64,000 nucleotides of DNA from Hygrocybe punicea (Eukaryota; Basidiomycota; Agaricomycetes; Agaricales; Hygrophoraceae). A program made the translations under genes and the position numbers. Of this stretch, positions 44,798 to 53,573 are shown one piece after another. Numbering within the stretch: position 1 is the first letter of the stretch; each line of letters opens with the position of its first letter. The notes beneath the pieces are model-generated. The model saw only the letters and a list, made by a program, of their open reading frames with translations. It was not told the DNA's origin and ran no database searches. The stretch covers positions 1,612,001 to 1,676,000 of the forward strand of contig OY744469.1 in assembly GCA_963556145.1 (NCBI GenBank). Direction: 5' to 3'.

Positions 44798-45428
44798 TGC
44801 GACGTTGAATCAGACTTGTCTGTTCCTCGATGGCGCCCCAGCCCCAGTCGGTCTAGCCCATGTCTGATGAACATTATGATCGCAGCAAGGACCCCCGAAA
44901 GCACACCCAAATGTATGCGCGCTTCCGGAAGGTTACATGTATGCCAACCTCAAATATCTTTCGACATAAGTACCTCTTCTAGTATGGCTTAGCCCAGGGC
45001 ATTCCGACACCTATCTATCCAGGTTTTTGGCAGCCTCCCTGCAGGCACTAGCCCCGGAATGTGTCACCTGGCCTTCATACACATAAAGCCGTAGATAAAG
45101 AACCTACGGAATGTTCACCTTGTAGCAGCTCTGCCGTCGTTGTCCGGTACTACTCTAACATCCTATCTTCGAGTTCAAGCACTGGCAAGGCCTGATCAAA
45201 TCGTAAGTATCCCTCTGGTTAATATTTCGCTATTTTCGACTTATATCCACTGGGACCTCAGAGATCCTTCGTTGGAGAATCGATCGCTTCCCCATCAGCC
45301 TGCCGCCTGTGCTCGTGGAAACCACACACACACCCGTTTCATTTTATACCGCTGTTTCCACTGTAGTGCTATCGGATAACCCTCGCCGTTCGTAATTCTT
45401 GTCGTTAGCAAAACTGTTTACGTTCGAG
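44798..45428. other. Intergenic region between divergent genes
   Basis: The region separates the minus-strand gene ending at 44797 from the plus-strand gene starting at 45429, so it should hold both promoters. No TATA box or regulatory motif is distinctive. A possible 5' leader intron (GTAAGT near 45201) precedes the 45429 gene. Confidence 0.35.
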
Positions 45429-45992
45429 ATGAAGTCTTCTGTTATACCGACGTATGGTCTCCCAGTTTTGATTTTTCTTCTCTGCGCAAATAACTTCGTG
45501 CTGGCCGTAAATACGTGTGTGGTGGACATGTGCACAGAATCGAGTGGCAACGTTGCCGTCGCGCTTTATGATACCGTCGGGGGCGATTGTAGTGGCTGGG
45601 CGATGAACACTTTGACCTCGGCCTGTGGAATCGGCTTCCAAGAAACGAAGTGTCTTGTCGACTGCACTGGAATATATTCGTGGTCTGGAGCATATTGGAG
45701 AGCGGCAGGTTGCAATGGGTTGGGCTGGCCTTGCGGGTCATTCCAAATTTGCAGTTCTTCGGTCTTAAGCGTGTGCCAGTTAGCGAGCTCCTCCACATCT
45801 GCACCTAGTACGACCATCGGAGGAACAGTACAACCCACTGCAACTTCTTCGGGTCAAAGCAGCTCGGAACCGACGGCCGCCCCCACCAAAACTCCTTTTC
45901 CCCAATCTCCCGGAGGAATAGCCCTGTGGGTCATCGTTTCATTACTGGGTGCCGTAGCTTCTATCACTACGATACTCAGATGGTGCTTATGA
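45429..45992 (+). CDS. Small cysteine-rich secreted protein with Ser/Thr stalk and C-terminal TM
   Basis: 187 residues. A signal peptide (GLPVLIFLLCANNFVLA) precedes a domain of about 95 residues with ten cysteines (NTCVVDMC .. DCSGW .. SACGIGF .. TKCLVDC .. AAGCNGLGWPC .. QIC .. SVC). A Ser/Thr/Pro-rich stalk of about 45 residues, likely O-glycosylated, leads to a hydrophobic helix IALWVIVSLLGAVASITTIL and a short tail. The layout resembles fungal cell-surface proteins. The ATG at 45429 is the first in frame after an upstream open stretch. I recognise no named family. A host membrane or wall role is inferred only from topology. Confidence 0.7.
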   Translation: MKSSVIPTYGLPVLIFLLCANNFVLAVNTCVVDMCTESSGNVAVALYDTVGGDCSGWAMNTLTSACGIGFQETKCLVDCTGIYSWSGAYWRAAGCNGLGWPCGSFQICSSSVLSVCQLASSSTSAPSTTIGGTVQPTATSSGQSSSEPTAAPTKTPFPQSPGGIALWVIVSLLGAVASITTILRWCL

Positions 45993-46244
45993 AAAGTCAA
46001 GGATATAAAGTGTACTTTACGTTTTGGTTTCATCTGTGGTCACAATTTGGTTTCCAACGCCTCCTTTTTTCGTTTTCCTTACTGCTTGAGTTTATTCGTT
46101 GTGGTTATCCCATGGAACATATATCTATATGTTATGAAGTCCTCCTAATTCCCGCCAAGGGGAAAGTGGACGGTTGAACACAGCTAGTTAGGAGATGTGT
46201 TTGGACATAAAAACAAACGGCTAACCCACCGGTAGATGGGCACA

Positions 46245-47235
46245 TCAAACGGCAATTGACAATGAAGTCGGTAGCGCAGAGTCCAACAATGCGGTGACTT
46301 GGGAGACGACTTCCCTAACAGTCGCTTTGGCGAATTTGAGCGCAGGGTTGTCTAGAAATTGATACATGCCATTAGTAACAACCATGCAAGCCATGAACAC
46401 ACTGACGGCTGAACGGGTGCCCCCCGTTCTGACCGTTAACTGTGTCAGGTTAAAAAATAGAATATCCATACGTGAAGAGTCCCAAAAACGAAGGTAAGAG
46501 TCTGCCCACCGATAGTTGACATGTCAGAGAGCAGAGATCAGAATGACGACCCACCATGCCTTCTAAACTTCAACCACCTGCACCTCCTTGTCCTCACTCC
46601 AAACAAACTGGACGCAGAAATCAGGGATCAGTAAGACCGTCAAACATTGGCCCAGACTCTTCAAGCGATGCGAAATATTTGTCGGTTATATGAGGAAACT
46701 GTACGACTGCCTGAAAATATCATCAAAGGGTCTTCTCCGTTCCGCTATGTTTGCCTAACCAGAGTCCCCCATCCGCACGAGCCTGATGTGCAATATTGAT
46801 CATGGGCAAGTCGAGGCATGGACCGCATGGTAGTTTTGTTGCGTAGTGACCAGGAACATTGGACGCTGATGACGGTGAGGCAGAGGCTGCAGAACCAACT
46901 GAGTTTCCATCACCAGCTACCAGTTCATTTAGGGGCTCGGGTAGTTGGCACCACCCTTTTCCATTACAACTATCATGCCAGTAATGCCCACGATACCTTG
47001 GGAATCGGATGCGAGGTTTTTCCAAGGCTTTATCCAAGACTTTTTCGGCACTCAGCTGTATGAGGGATCAATCAAAGCATACTATATCACCAAACCCACT
47101 TACATGTTCATCCAGGAGTCCATCGTAGATTGTTTGGAGGGCATCAGTACAGGAGCCGTCGATTCGGGTTGCTGCATCGGTAACTTTCTTGACGCGTGCA
47201 GCAGCGAGGTTGAGAGTCTTCTGGAAGGAGGACAT
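46245..47235 (-). CDS. Unclear small spliced gene
   Basis: ATG at 47235 begins MSSFQKTLNLAAARVKKVTD, a helical exon of 44 codons ending at 47104. A 48-nt GT-AG intron (47103-47056) joins in frame to an exon open to 46723 (LSAEKVLDKALEKPRIRFPR then a Ser/Ala and Cys-containing tail), giving about 154 residues. A separate open frame at 46469-46245 (hydrophobic and helical, TLLDS-type) might be another exon or gene. An alternative reading frame of the second exon, GIVGITGMIVVMEKGG, is also attractive and would require another splice. No family recognised. Confidence 0.35.
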
Positions 47236-47329
47236 TGGGTGCGGTTAAATGTGGCAAAAAAATTTGCATTTCCGGCCTTGGTCACGTGTTAGTTGGTTTC
47301 TTCCTGTGTTAGAAAATTTGGTCATTTCA

Positions 47330-47628
47330 TCGAGTTTAAAAAATAATTTTACTCAAGTCTAATAGACGAGAGCTTTTCTACTACACGCGATCTCGCCGTA
47401 TCCTGTTCTATGGCGTAATTCCCTCACGCAGGCGTACCTCCTTTCTGACAAAGCGTAACCCTACCTTTCGGGTGAACCCAAGCTCGCGCGGAGAAACAGG
47501 AGTTTGTCTCACCCTCCTTTCTCTCACCGCATTGGTTCACCCAGGTAGCGTATCCCTCTTTTCCTGTGAGCCGTACTCACCACTTTGGCTCACCAGGAGT
47601 AGAGATTATTTTTTTATTCTCTTTTTCA
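47330..47628. repeat. A1 repeat of the Ngaro element
   Basis: 299 bp, matching 52174-52472 except for isolated differences (for example CTCGCCGTATCCTG versus CTCACCGTATCCCG). It ends about 30 bp before the ORF1 ATG and so likely contains the promoter and leader. Confidence 0.92.
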
Positions 47629-47658
47629 TATCTGAATAAATTCCATCAAATCTCTTTT

Positions 47659-49032
47659 ATGACTTCTCCCACCAATGCGGACTCAGGGTCTTCGCAGAGA
47701 CGGACTGGAACGGAATCATTCACGCACACGTCAAATTCACAAGCACCATCGCAACTTTCCAGTCAAGCACCACGAGAAGAAGTTATCTCTTCTGAGGCGA
47801 TTATATCTGCAGCCCCGGAATTCCTTGCTAGGCCGGACATCACTCGACAGTGCGAGCTCATCCTCAACACATTCAGGAGAGGAGCCACCTCCAAGTCCGA
47901 CGCTTTCCTTGCTCTCGCAGATACAATCCCTGGATCTAGGGAACTCGACAGCGCAGGAAGCAGTGCTCTCGCATCCTACCTCGCGATGCTCGACAGGTAC
48001 GACTCAGCGACCAACATCATTCCTGGACCGTTCATCGGCAACCCAATCGACTCGCAACGCCCCCTTTCTCCGCGACCGGATAGAGCTCACGCTGCTGGAC
48101 CGGATGAAGCTGGGATTGTCGAACCAGTTGAAACCCACATTGTTGGACAGGATCACACCCACGCTGCTAGACCGGATCCATCTCGCGCATCCTCGATCGA
48201 ACGAGACAGCGAACCGAAACGAAGGAGAGTCGATGACTCCGCCCTTCCTTGGACCGTCGCGAACATTATCGGGGACGCCATACTCAAACCCGAGCTCGCC
48301 AAGACACGTCGGCTCCTCCTCGAATTCTCGAAAGACATCAAATATGTCCTCAGTTCGCTACTCAACTCGACCAGCCATATCTCTTTCCCCGAGTCCGAGT
48401 GGACGGCCCTCATCAAAGGGCAATCCATCAACCTTGACAAGGTCATCACCCACCACCACTCTGTGTGTCACGACACTCGGACCTCCCAGAAACTCGGGGA
48501 TGGCATCGAACTCCGGTTCGGCTCATCCGACCCCATCAAATCCGTCAAGACGATCGGAGAATGGGTCATCGCCTGGGGGAAAGCGTCCGAAGCTACCCTT
48601 TGGGTGTTTCCCCACCGGGACCGGGAGCTGCAACACTACCAACACTACGTACTCGAGCTCTTCAACAGCGCCCACGCTTCCGTTCACGAGAGGATCATCC
48701 TCCTCGATCGTAAAATCCGGACAGAAGTCGCGTCCCGCAGGGACCTCCTGCTCAGCGATTTCTCCTCGTTTTCACATTGGGAACGATCTTACCTTTCCGA
48801 ATTTGGTACAGGTTTCCTCGCGTCCCCTCAAGCGACCAAACGAGATGCTCGAGCCGCTTCAAGCGGCCACAACCGTGCCCGCAACGACACTAAAAAGAAG
48901 TCGGAGCCTTGCCGACGTTTCAATGACGGAATCTGCCCTTCCACGTCGTCTCAGTGCCGCTACGCTCACATCTGCTCCACATGCCGTCGCGCGGACCATA
49001 CGTCCGCTTCCTGCACCAGCACGAAGGCCTGA
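47659..49032 (+). CDS. Ngaro ORF1, gag-like protein with C-terminal zinc motifs
   Basis: 457 codons from ATG 47659. The N-terminal third is Ser/Thr/Gln-rich and disordered, with short repeats around the DRAHAAGPD, ETHIVGQDHTHAARPD segment. The middle is helical (LPWTVANIIGDAILKPELAK, TIGEWVIAWGKASEATLWV). The C-terminus has PCRRFNDGICP with SQCRYAHICSTC, a CCCH-like finger, followed by a Cys/His cluster CRRADHTSASC, consistent with RNA packaging. The ORF2 frame (+1) is also open across this whole ORF. How ORF2 is expressed is not clear. The stop is TGA at 49030-49032. Confidence 0.85.
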   Translation: MTSPTNADSGSSQRRTGTESFTHTSNSQAPSQLSSQAPREEVISSEAIISAAPEFLARPDITRQCELILNTFRRGATSKSDAFLALADTIPGSRELDSAGSSALASYLAMLDRYDSATNIIPGPFIGNPIDSQRPLSPRPDRAHAAGPDEAGIVEPVETHIVGQDHTHAARPDPSRASSIERDSEPKRRRVDDSALPWTVANIIGDAILKPELAKTRRLLLEFSKDIKYVLSSLLNSTSHISFPESEWTALIKGQSINLDKVITHHHSVCHDTRTSQKLGDGIELRFGSSDPIKSVKTIGEWVIAWGKASEATLWVFPHRDRELQHYQHYVLELFNSAHASVHERIILLDRKIRTEVASRRDLLLSDFSSFSHWERSYLSEFGTGFLASPQATKRDARAASSGHNRARNDTKKKSEPCRRFNDGICPSTSSQCRYAHICSTCRRADHTSASCTSTKA

Positions 49033-50869
49033 TCTGTTCTACTCCCGTCCTCGTTATTTCCGCAATTTTCTCTGGTCCAACCTCGACACCGGCACTTACC
49101 CTTCTGCGCTTACTACGGAATCGGATCCTCCACTCCCACAACCTCCCTCCTCCGAGTACACTGATGAACTTGTAGACACAATCTCGCGCAACCCGCACCT
49201 TTTCAAGATCGTCACTCCCGTCCGCGTCCCTGCGTTCGCCCGTCTCCTAACGACCCACCCAAACCAACCTTTCGTCTCCTCTGTGATCACTGGCCTGCGC
49301 CAGGGCTTCTGGCCTTGGTCTGTGTGGGATCCTTCATACCCCTCTACCCACGATGCCTCTGTCCGGCCCCCGAAGTCGGAAAAAGAACGTGACTTCATTC
49401 GTGCTCAGCGTGACAAGGAGATTTCGCTCGGCCGTTTCTCGGAGTCATTTGGTCGGGAACTGCTCCCAGGTATGTACAGCATGCCAGTCCACGCCGTACC
49501 TAAACCACGGTCGACGAACCTGAGGCTCGTCGTCGACCACAGCGCCAGTGTTCACTCTTTGAACTCACTCATCGCTCGCTCGGCCATTGTTGGCTCTCGC
49601 CTCGACAACTTGCAGAACCTAGGGCAGGCTCTACTCAATTTTCGTCGTGAACACGGCAACGCTCCGCTCACCTTGTTCAAATCCGATGTCTCACAAGCTT
49701 ACCGCCGAATGCCTCTCCACTTCTTATACCAAGCGAAACAAGTCGTCACGGTCGACGGTGAGCGACATATCGACCGTAACAACAACTTCGGCAATCGCGG
49801 AGCTTATCGCATCTGGGCGGCATTCATGGCGCTTGTGATATGGATTGCAATCTATGTCAAGTCCCTCTCTGACCTCTTTACATACGTTGACGACACTTTC
49901 TCTTTCGAAGTTACTGGCCACGTCGCGTACTACCCTCCGTATGACACGTTCTACCCGTGGAAACAAACGCAACTTCTCCTCCTGTGGGACGAGATTGGTC
50001 TACCGCATGAGAAAGAAAAACAAGAGTTTGGCGACACTGTGATGATCATCGGCTTCCTCTGCGACGCCAACGCCATGACTTTCACCATGATGCCAGAGGC
50101 GCGCGCCGACTTGCTGGGCGCCATCACCGAGTTCATATCAGCGCCGCGCGGTGGCCGCCGCCACTCCCTTCGCAAATTTCAGCGCATGGCGGGGTGGGTG
50201 AACTGGTCTCTAAATGTTTTTCCACTCCTCCGCCCGTCGCTTTCAAACCTCTACGATAAGATGTCCGGCAAGACCAACTCAGACGCGCTAATCTTCTTGA
50301 ACAAAGCGGTCATCGACGATCTACTCTGGCTTCACCACCATGTAGAGTCAGCACCGGGCGTCCGTCTACTGAATGCTGCAGTTTGGGAACCCATTGACGC
50401 AGATCTCACCATATTCGGCGATGCCTGCTTGACTGGCCTTGGATTCGTCTACCCTTCCACGGGCATCGCGTTTCAGCAGCCTCCACCGGCCAACGCACCC
50501 GCGGACAACATTTTCTACCTCGAGGCACTCGTCGTCCTATGGGCCCTCACTCACGCTGCCTCGTTGTCATTCACAGGCCGTCTCGTTATTTACACAGACA
50601 GCAGCAATACCTTCGACATATTCAACAGTCTCGCCGCAAAACCTGTTTACAATGAGATTTTGAAGCTTGCAGTCGACACGATGATCGCACACGCCATTGA
50701 TTTACGAGTGTGCCTCGTTGAAGGCTCCTCCAACATCGTAGCCGACGCCCTGTCCCGCGACCGCCTCGATATTGCGCTCCGCCACCAGCCCAACCTTCGT
50801 TTGCGTATCCACCCCCTCCCAGACCTTCCTAGACCCCCTCGTATTAAGCTGGGGGTGCCGGAGGAATGA
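47675..50869 (+). CDS. Ngaro ORF2, reverse transcriptase and RNase H
   Basis: The frame is open from 47675, but only the part from about 49020 has the family signature. It starts there with YFRNFLWSNLDTGTY and contains MYSMPVHAVPKPRSTNLRLV, DVSQAYRRMPLH (motif A Asp), TYVDDTFSF (catalytic YVDD), GFLCDANAMTF and the RNase H part IFGDACLTGLGFV, YLEALVVLWAL, YTDSSNTFDIF and NIVADALSR. The enzyme copies element RNA to DNA. The overlap with ORF1 suggests a +1 frameshift near the ORF1 stop or internal initiation. The stop TGA (50867-50869) overlaps the ORF3 start as ATGA. No methyltransferase or SGNH hydrolase domain is seen. Confidence 0.9.
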   Translation: MRTQGLRRDGLERNHSRTRQIHKHHRNFPVKHHEKKLSLLRRLYLQPRNSLLGRTSLDSASSSSTHSGEEPPPSPTLSLLSQIQSLDLGNSTAQEAVLSHPTSRCSTGTTQRPTSFLDRSSATQSTRNAPFLRDRIELTLLDRMKLGLSNQLKPTLLDRITPTLLDRIHLAHPRSNETANRNEGESMTPPFLGPSRTLSGTPYSNPSSPRHVGSSSNSRKTSNMSSVRYSTRPAISLSPSPSGRPSSKGNPSTLTRSSPTTTLCVTTLGPPRNSGMASNSGSAHPTPSNPSRRSENGSSPGGKRPKLPFGCFPTGTGSCNTTNTTYSSSSTAPTLPFTRGSSSSIVKSGQKSRPAGTSCSAISPRFHIGNDLTFPNLVQVSSRPLKRPNEMLEPLQAATTVPATTLKRSRSLADVSMTESALPRRLSAATLTSAPHAVARTIRPLPAPARRPDLFYSRPRYFRNFLWSNLDTGTYPSALTTESDPPLPQPPSSEYTDELVDTISRNPHLFKIVTPVRVPAFARLLTTHPNQPFVSSVITGLRQGFWPWSVWDPSYPSTHDASVRPPKSEKERDFIRAQRDKEISLGRFSESFGRELLPGMYSMPVHAVPKPRSTNLRLVVDHSASVHSLNSLIARSAIVGSRLDNLQNLGQALLNFRREHGNAPLTLFKSDVSQAYRRMPLHFLYQAKQVVTVDGERHIDRNNNFGNRGAYRIWAAFMALVIWIAIYVKSLSDLFTYVDDTFSFEVTGHVAYYPPYDTFYPWKQTQLLLLWDEIGLPHEKEKQEFGDTVMIIGFLCDANAMTFTMMPEARADLLGAITEFISAPRGGRRHSLRKFQRMAGWVNWSLNVFPLLRPSLSNLYDKMSGKTNSDALIFLNKAVIDDLLWLHHHVESAPGVRLLNAAVWEPIDADLTIFGDACLTGLGFVYPSTGIAFQQPPPANAPADNIFYLEALVVLWALTHAASLSFTGRLVIYTDSSNTFDIFNSLAAKPVYNEILKLAVDTMIAHAIDLRVCLVEGSSNIVADALSRDRLDIALRHQPNLRLRIHPLPDLPRPPRIKLGVPEE

Positions 50870-51858
50870 ACCCCGTGCCGGGACAGTCCCGGCAGCATGT
50901 CCGGCTGCCGTGGACTCTGGAGCGCCTGCTCCATGAGAGGTCTGTCGCCCTCGGCCTTTCTATCGACAACTCAACGCGTTCAACTTACAATTCCGCTCTG
51001 AATTCTTATCTTACTTTCTGCAAATCCCACTCGTTCCCTATTGACCCTACCCCTGACACTCTTAGTTTCTTTGTCGTTTTCATGTGTTCCCACATCAAAC
51101 CTTCTTCTGTCGACAGCTACTTATCGGGTATCGTCAATCAACTGGAGGACCATTTCCCTGACGCTCGCAAGCACCGCAACAGCCGAATCGTTTCTCGCAC
51201 ACTTGCTGGATGCAAACGCCGCTTTGGTTCGCCGACAACACGCAAAGACCCCCTCTCTCGCTCAGACCTCTGCATCGCAACTGCAAGCATCCACGATGGG
51301 TCATCCCATGATGACCGACTTTTTGTTGCACAACTCCTCACCGGATTCTTTGCACTCCTGCGCCTTGGTGAACTGACCTATCCTGACCATTGCCGTTTGG
51401 ACGATCCTCGCAAACTCTCGCTGCGGCACACCGTTTCTTTCACACACCTAGATTACGGTTACACACTGCCTACACACAAAGCCGACTCCTTCTTTCAGGG
51501 CAATGTCGTCCGTGTCCAGCGTCTCCCCGATCCTGATGACCCTTATCGTTTTTTCTTTGCCTACGTTATGTCCCGTGATCGCCTTTTCCCGTTCCACTCA
51601 CCACTCTGGCTAAAGGCCGATGGTACTGTCCCCCGCCGTTCTTGGTTTATCAAACGCATGCGAAATATTTATCCCATCTCCCTTGCAGGCCAGTCTATGC
51701 GTGCTGGAGGGGCCACTTCTCTCGCCATCTCAGGCGCGGCACCTCACATCATTCAGGCCGCAGGGCGCTGGTCATCTACAGCTTTTCAAATCTACATCCG
51801 TAAAAACCCCTTTGTATTGCAGGCGCTTATACATGGCAGACCGGCGCATTCTTCATGA
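50866..51858 (+). CDS. Ngaro ORF3, tyrosine recombinase
   Basis: 330 residues. The N-terminal SAM-like core-binding part is seen in NSTRSTYNSALNSYLTFCKS and PSSVDSYLSGIVNQL. The catalytic domain has FALLRLGELTYPD (first Arg), GQSMRAGGATSLAISG (position of the His-x-x-Arg box, here Gln-Ser-Met-Arg), AAGRWSSTAFQIYIRKNP (Trp/His position and the nucleophile Tyr). The enzyme would integrate the circular DNA form. The start ATG lies within the ORF2 stop (ATGA), consistent with coupled re-initiation. Confidence 0.92.
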   Translation: MNPVPGQSRQHVRLPWTLERLLHERSVALGLSIDNSTRSTYNSALNSYLTFCKSHSFPIDPTPDTLSFFVVFMCSHIKPSSVDSYLSGIVNQLEDHFPDARKHRNSRIVSRTLAGCKRRFGSPTTRKDPLSRSDLCIATASIHDGSSHDDRLFVAQLLTGFFALLRLGELTYPDHCRLDDPRKLSLRHTVSFTHLDYGYTLPTHKADSFFQGNVVRVQRLPDPDDPYRFFFAYVMSRDRLFPFHSPLWLKADGTVPRRSWFIKRMRNIYPISLAGQSMRAGGATSLAISGAAPHIIQAAGRWSSTAFQIYIRKNPFVLQALIHGRPAHSS

Positions 51859-51963
51859 TTTGTCTTTGGTTGTATCTTTCTTGGACATTCCGTGCCTCCC
51901 TCTGATCTTTCCCCTCTCATTCCATTGACCCAATATTGAACCCATCTTTTTACATAGACCTTT

Positions 51964-52725
51964 ACCGATTGTACGGCACAAATGTAACTCCAAAATATCT
52001 ACCTTATGGACTTGTTCTCTCCTGGCTTCAAGCCGGAAGAACAAGCTCCGATTTTTTGCTATCCCTCGTGCTCCACTTAAGCAGAGTCGATTAGCCGCGA
52101 AGTTGAATCCTTCCAAACAAGTTCATGTCCCACCTGGCTAATCGACACGTGCAACTCGAGCAGAGTCGATTAGTCGAGTTTAAAAAATAATTTTACTCAA
52201 GTCTAATAGACGAGAGCTTTTCTACTACACGCGATCTCACCGTATCCCGTTCTATGGCGTAATTCCCTCACGCAGGCGTACCTCCTTTCTGACAAAGCGT
52301 AACCCTACCTTTCGGGTGAACCCAAGCTCGCGCGGAGAAACAGGAGTTTGTCTCACCCTCCTTTCTCTCACCGCATTGGTTCACCCAGGTAGCGTATCCC
52401 TCTTTTCCTGTGAGCCGTACTCACCACTTTGGCTCACCAGGAGTAGAGATTATTTTTTTATTCTCTTTTTCACCCACCACCCTCCTCTAGTGCACTCTTG
52501 TATTTTGGTTGACACACCGATTGTACGGCACAAATGTAACTCCAAAATATCTACCTTATGGACTTGTTCTCTCCTGGCTTCAAGCCGGAAGAACAAGCTC
52601 CGATTTTTTGCTATCCCTCGTGCTCCACTTAAGCAGAGTCGATTAGCCGCGAAGTTGAATCCTTCCAAACAAGTTCATGTCCCACCTGGCTAATCGACAC
52701 GTGCAACTCGAGCAGAGTCGATTAG
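51964..52725. repeat. B1-A2-B2 repeat block of the Ngaro element
   Basis: B1 (51964-52173) and B2 (52516-52725) begin ACCGATTGTACGGCAC and end GCAGAGTCGATTAG. A2 (52174-52472) begins TCGAGTTTAAAAAATAA, as does A1 at 47330. Inside B, GCAGAGTCGATTAG occurs twice with an inverted GGCTAATCGAC between, a possible recombinase site. The B1/A2 junction represents the joined ends expected in a circle. Confidence 0.92.
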
Positions 52726-53573
52726 AGGGTGATAAAGTGGCCAAATACGGCACTCCCTGATCCCAGGGTTATTCCACCAAAAGAGAATATTTAAGAATAA
52801 TAAGAAAATTTTGCGCATAAAAATTGCTACACAAAATTTAACACTATACCTAAATACAACAGAAATTTATTGTTAGTGGAGGCACATCAGATGCAAGGTT
52901 CAGTCACTTCAGCTAACTGCTGTGGGGGTCGGAGAAGACAGAATCTGGGAGCCAAACATCCAATCTTCAATCCGAATTCAGCAATACCACCCTGACCCAA
53001 TCAGACGGTCAGATCTATCAAGGCCCAGTGATCCGGTACTCACAGATTGTTCCCTGACAAGCATGGGAGAAGTGTGGCTCGTCACCTCATTGTTGCAGTG
53101 CTGAAAGTGGATGAATCCATGCGATTAGTGTATGAATCTTGTAGATATATATGATACCTAACTTACAGATGTCATATGAATAGCACTGAATAGAATCGGA
53201 ACTGCCAGCAAGGTGGTTCTCCGGTTACAGACAAGACCATGTTCCGAGGTAACAATAGCATTAATTATGTGGGCTTCATTGAGATTGATCTTGTAACAAA
53301 ATCTGCGAACGCTTGTTCTCAGTGCAGTTTTTTATTCATATGTAATAGATGTGATGCACACACTCCAGCTGTTTTACACCAATGACATGAGAGTGGATGA
53401 CGAAGGCTCAGTTCCAAGTCACCGTCACCTAGTTTTTGATGTTATGAGGTGATTAAATAGTCGGTCTAACGGTGACGTGGAAAAAGTGTGCCCCTAATAA
53501 AACTCCTTTCCAAATTCCCTCCACTAATCTCCACCTCGTTGTCCTTCCCTTATTCATTCCTGACACTGAGGAG
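52726..53573. other. No gene identified
   Basis: Sequence between the Ngaro end and the next gene, AT-rich in the first third. It presumably includes the promoter of the 53574 gene. No terminal inverted repeat could be matched to sequence beyond 57512. Confidence 0.35.

Larger units (their letters stand above)
47330..52725 (+). mobile_element. Complete Ngaro-type (DIRS order) tyrosine-recombinase retroelement
   Basis: The element shows the A1-ORFs-B1-A2-B2 split direct repeat structure that defines Ngaro-like elements. A1 is 47330-47628 and A2 52174-52472 (299 bp each). B1 is 51964-52173 and B2 52516-52725 (210 bp each). B1 abuts A2 exactly, and 43 bp separate A2 from B2. Between A1 and B1 are three ORFs: gag-like, reverse transcriptase-RNase H and tyrosine recombinase. 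All are open. Replication is thought to use a circular intermediate that the recombinase integrates without target duplication, and none is evident. A1 and A2 differ at only about two to three positions, suggesting recent insertion. Confidence 0.95.
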
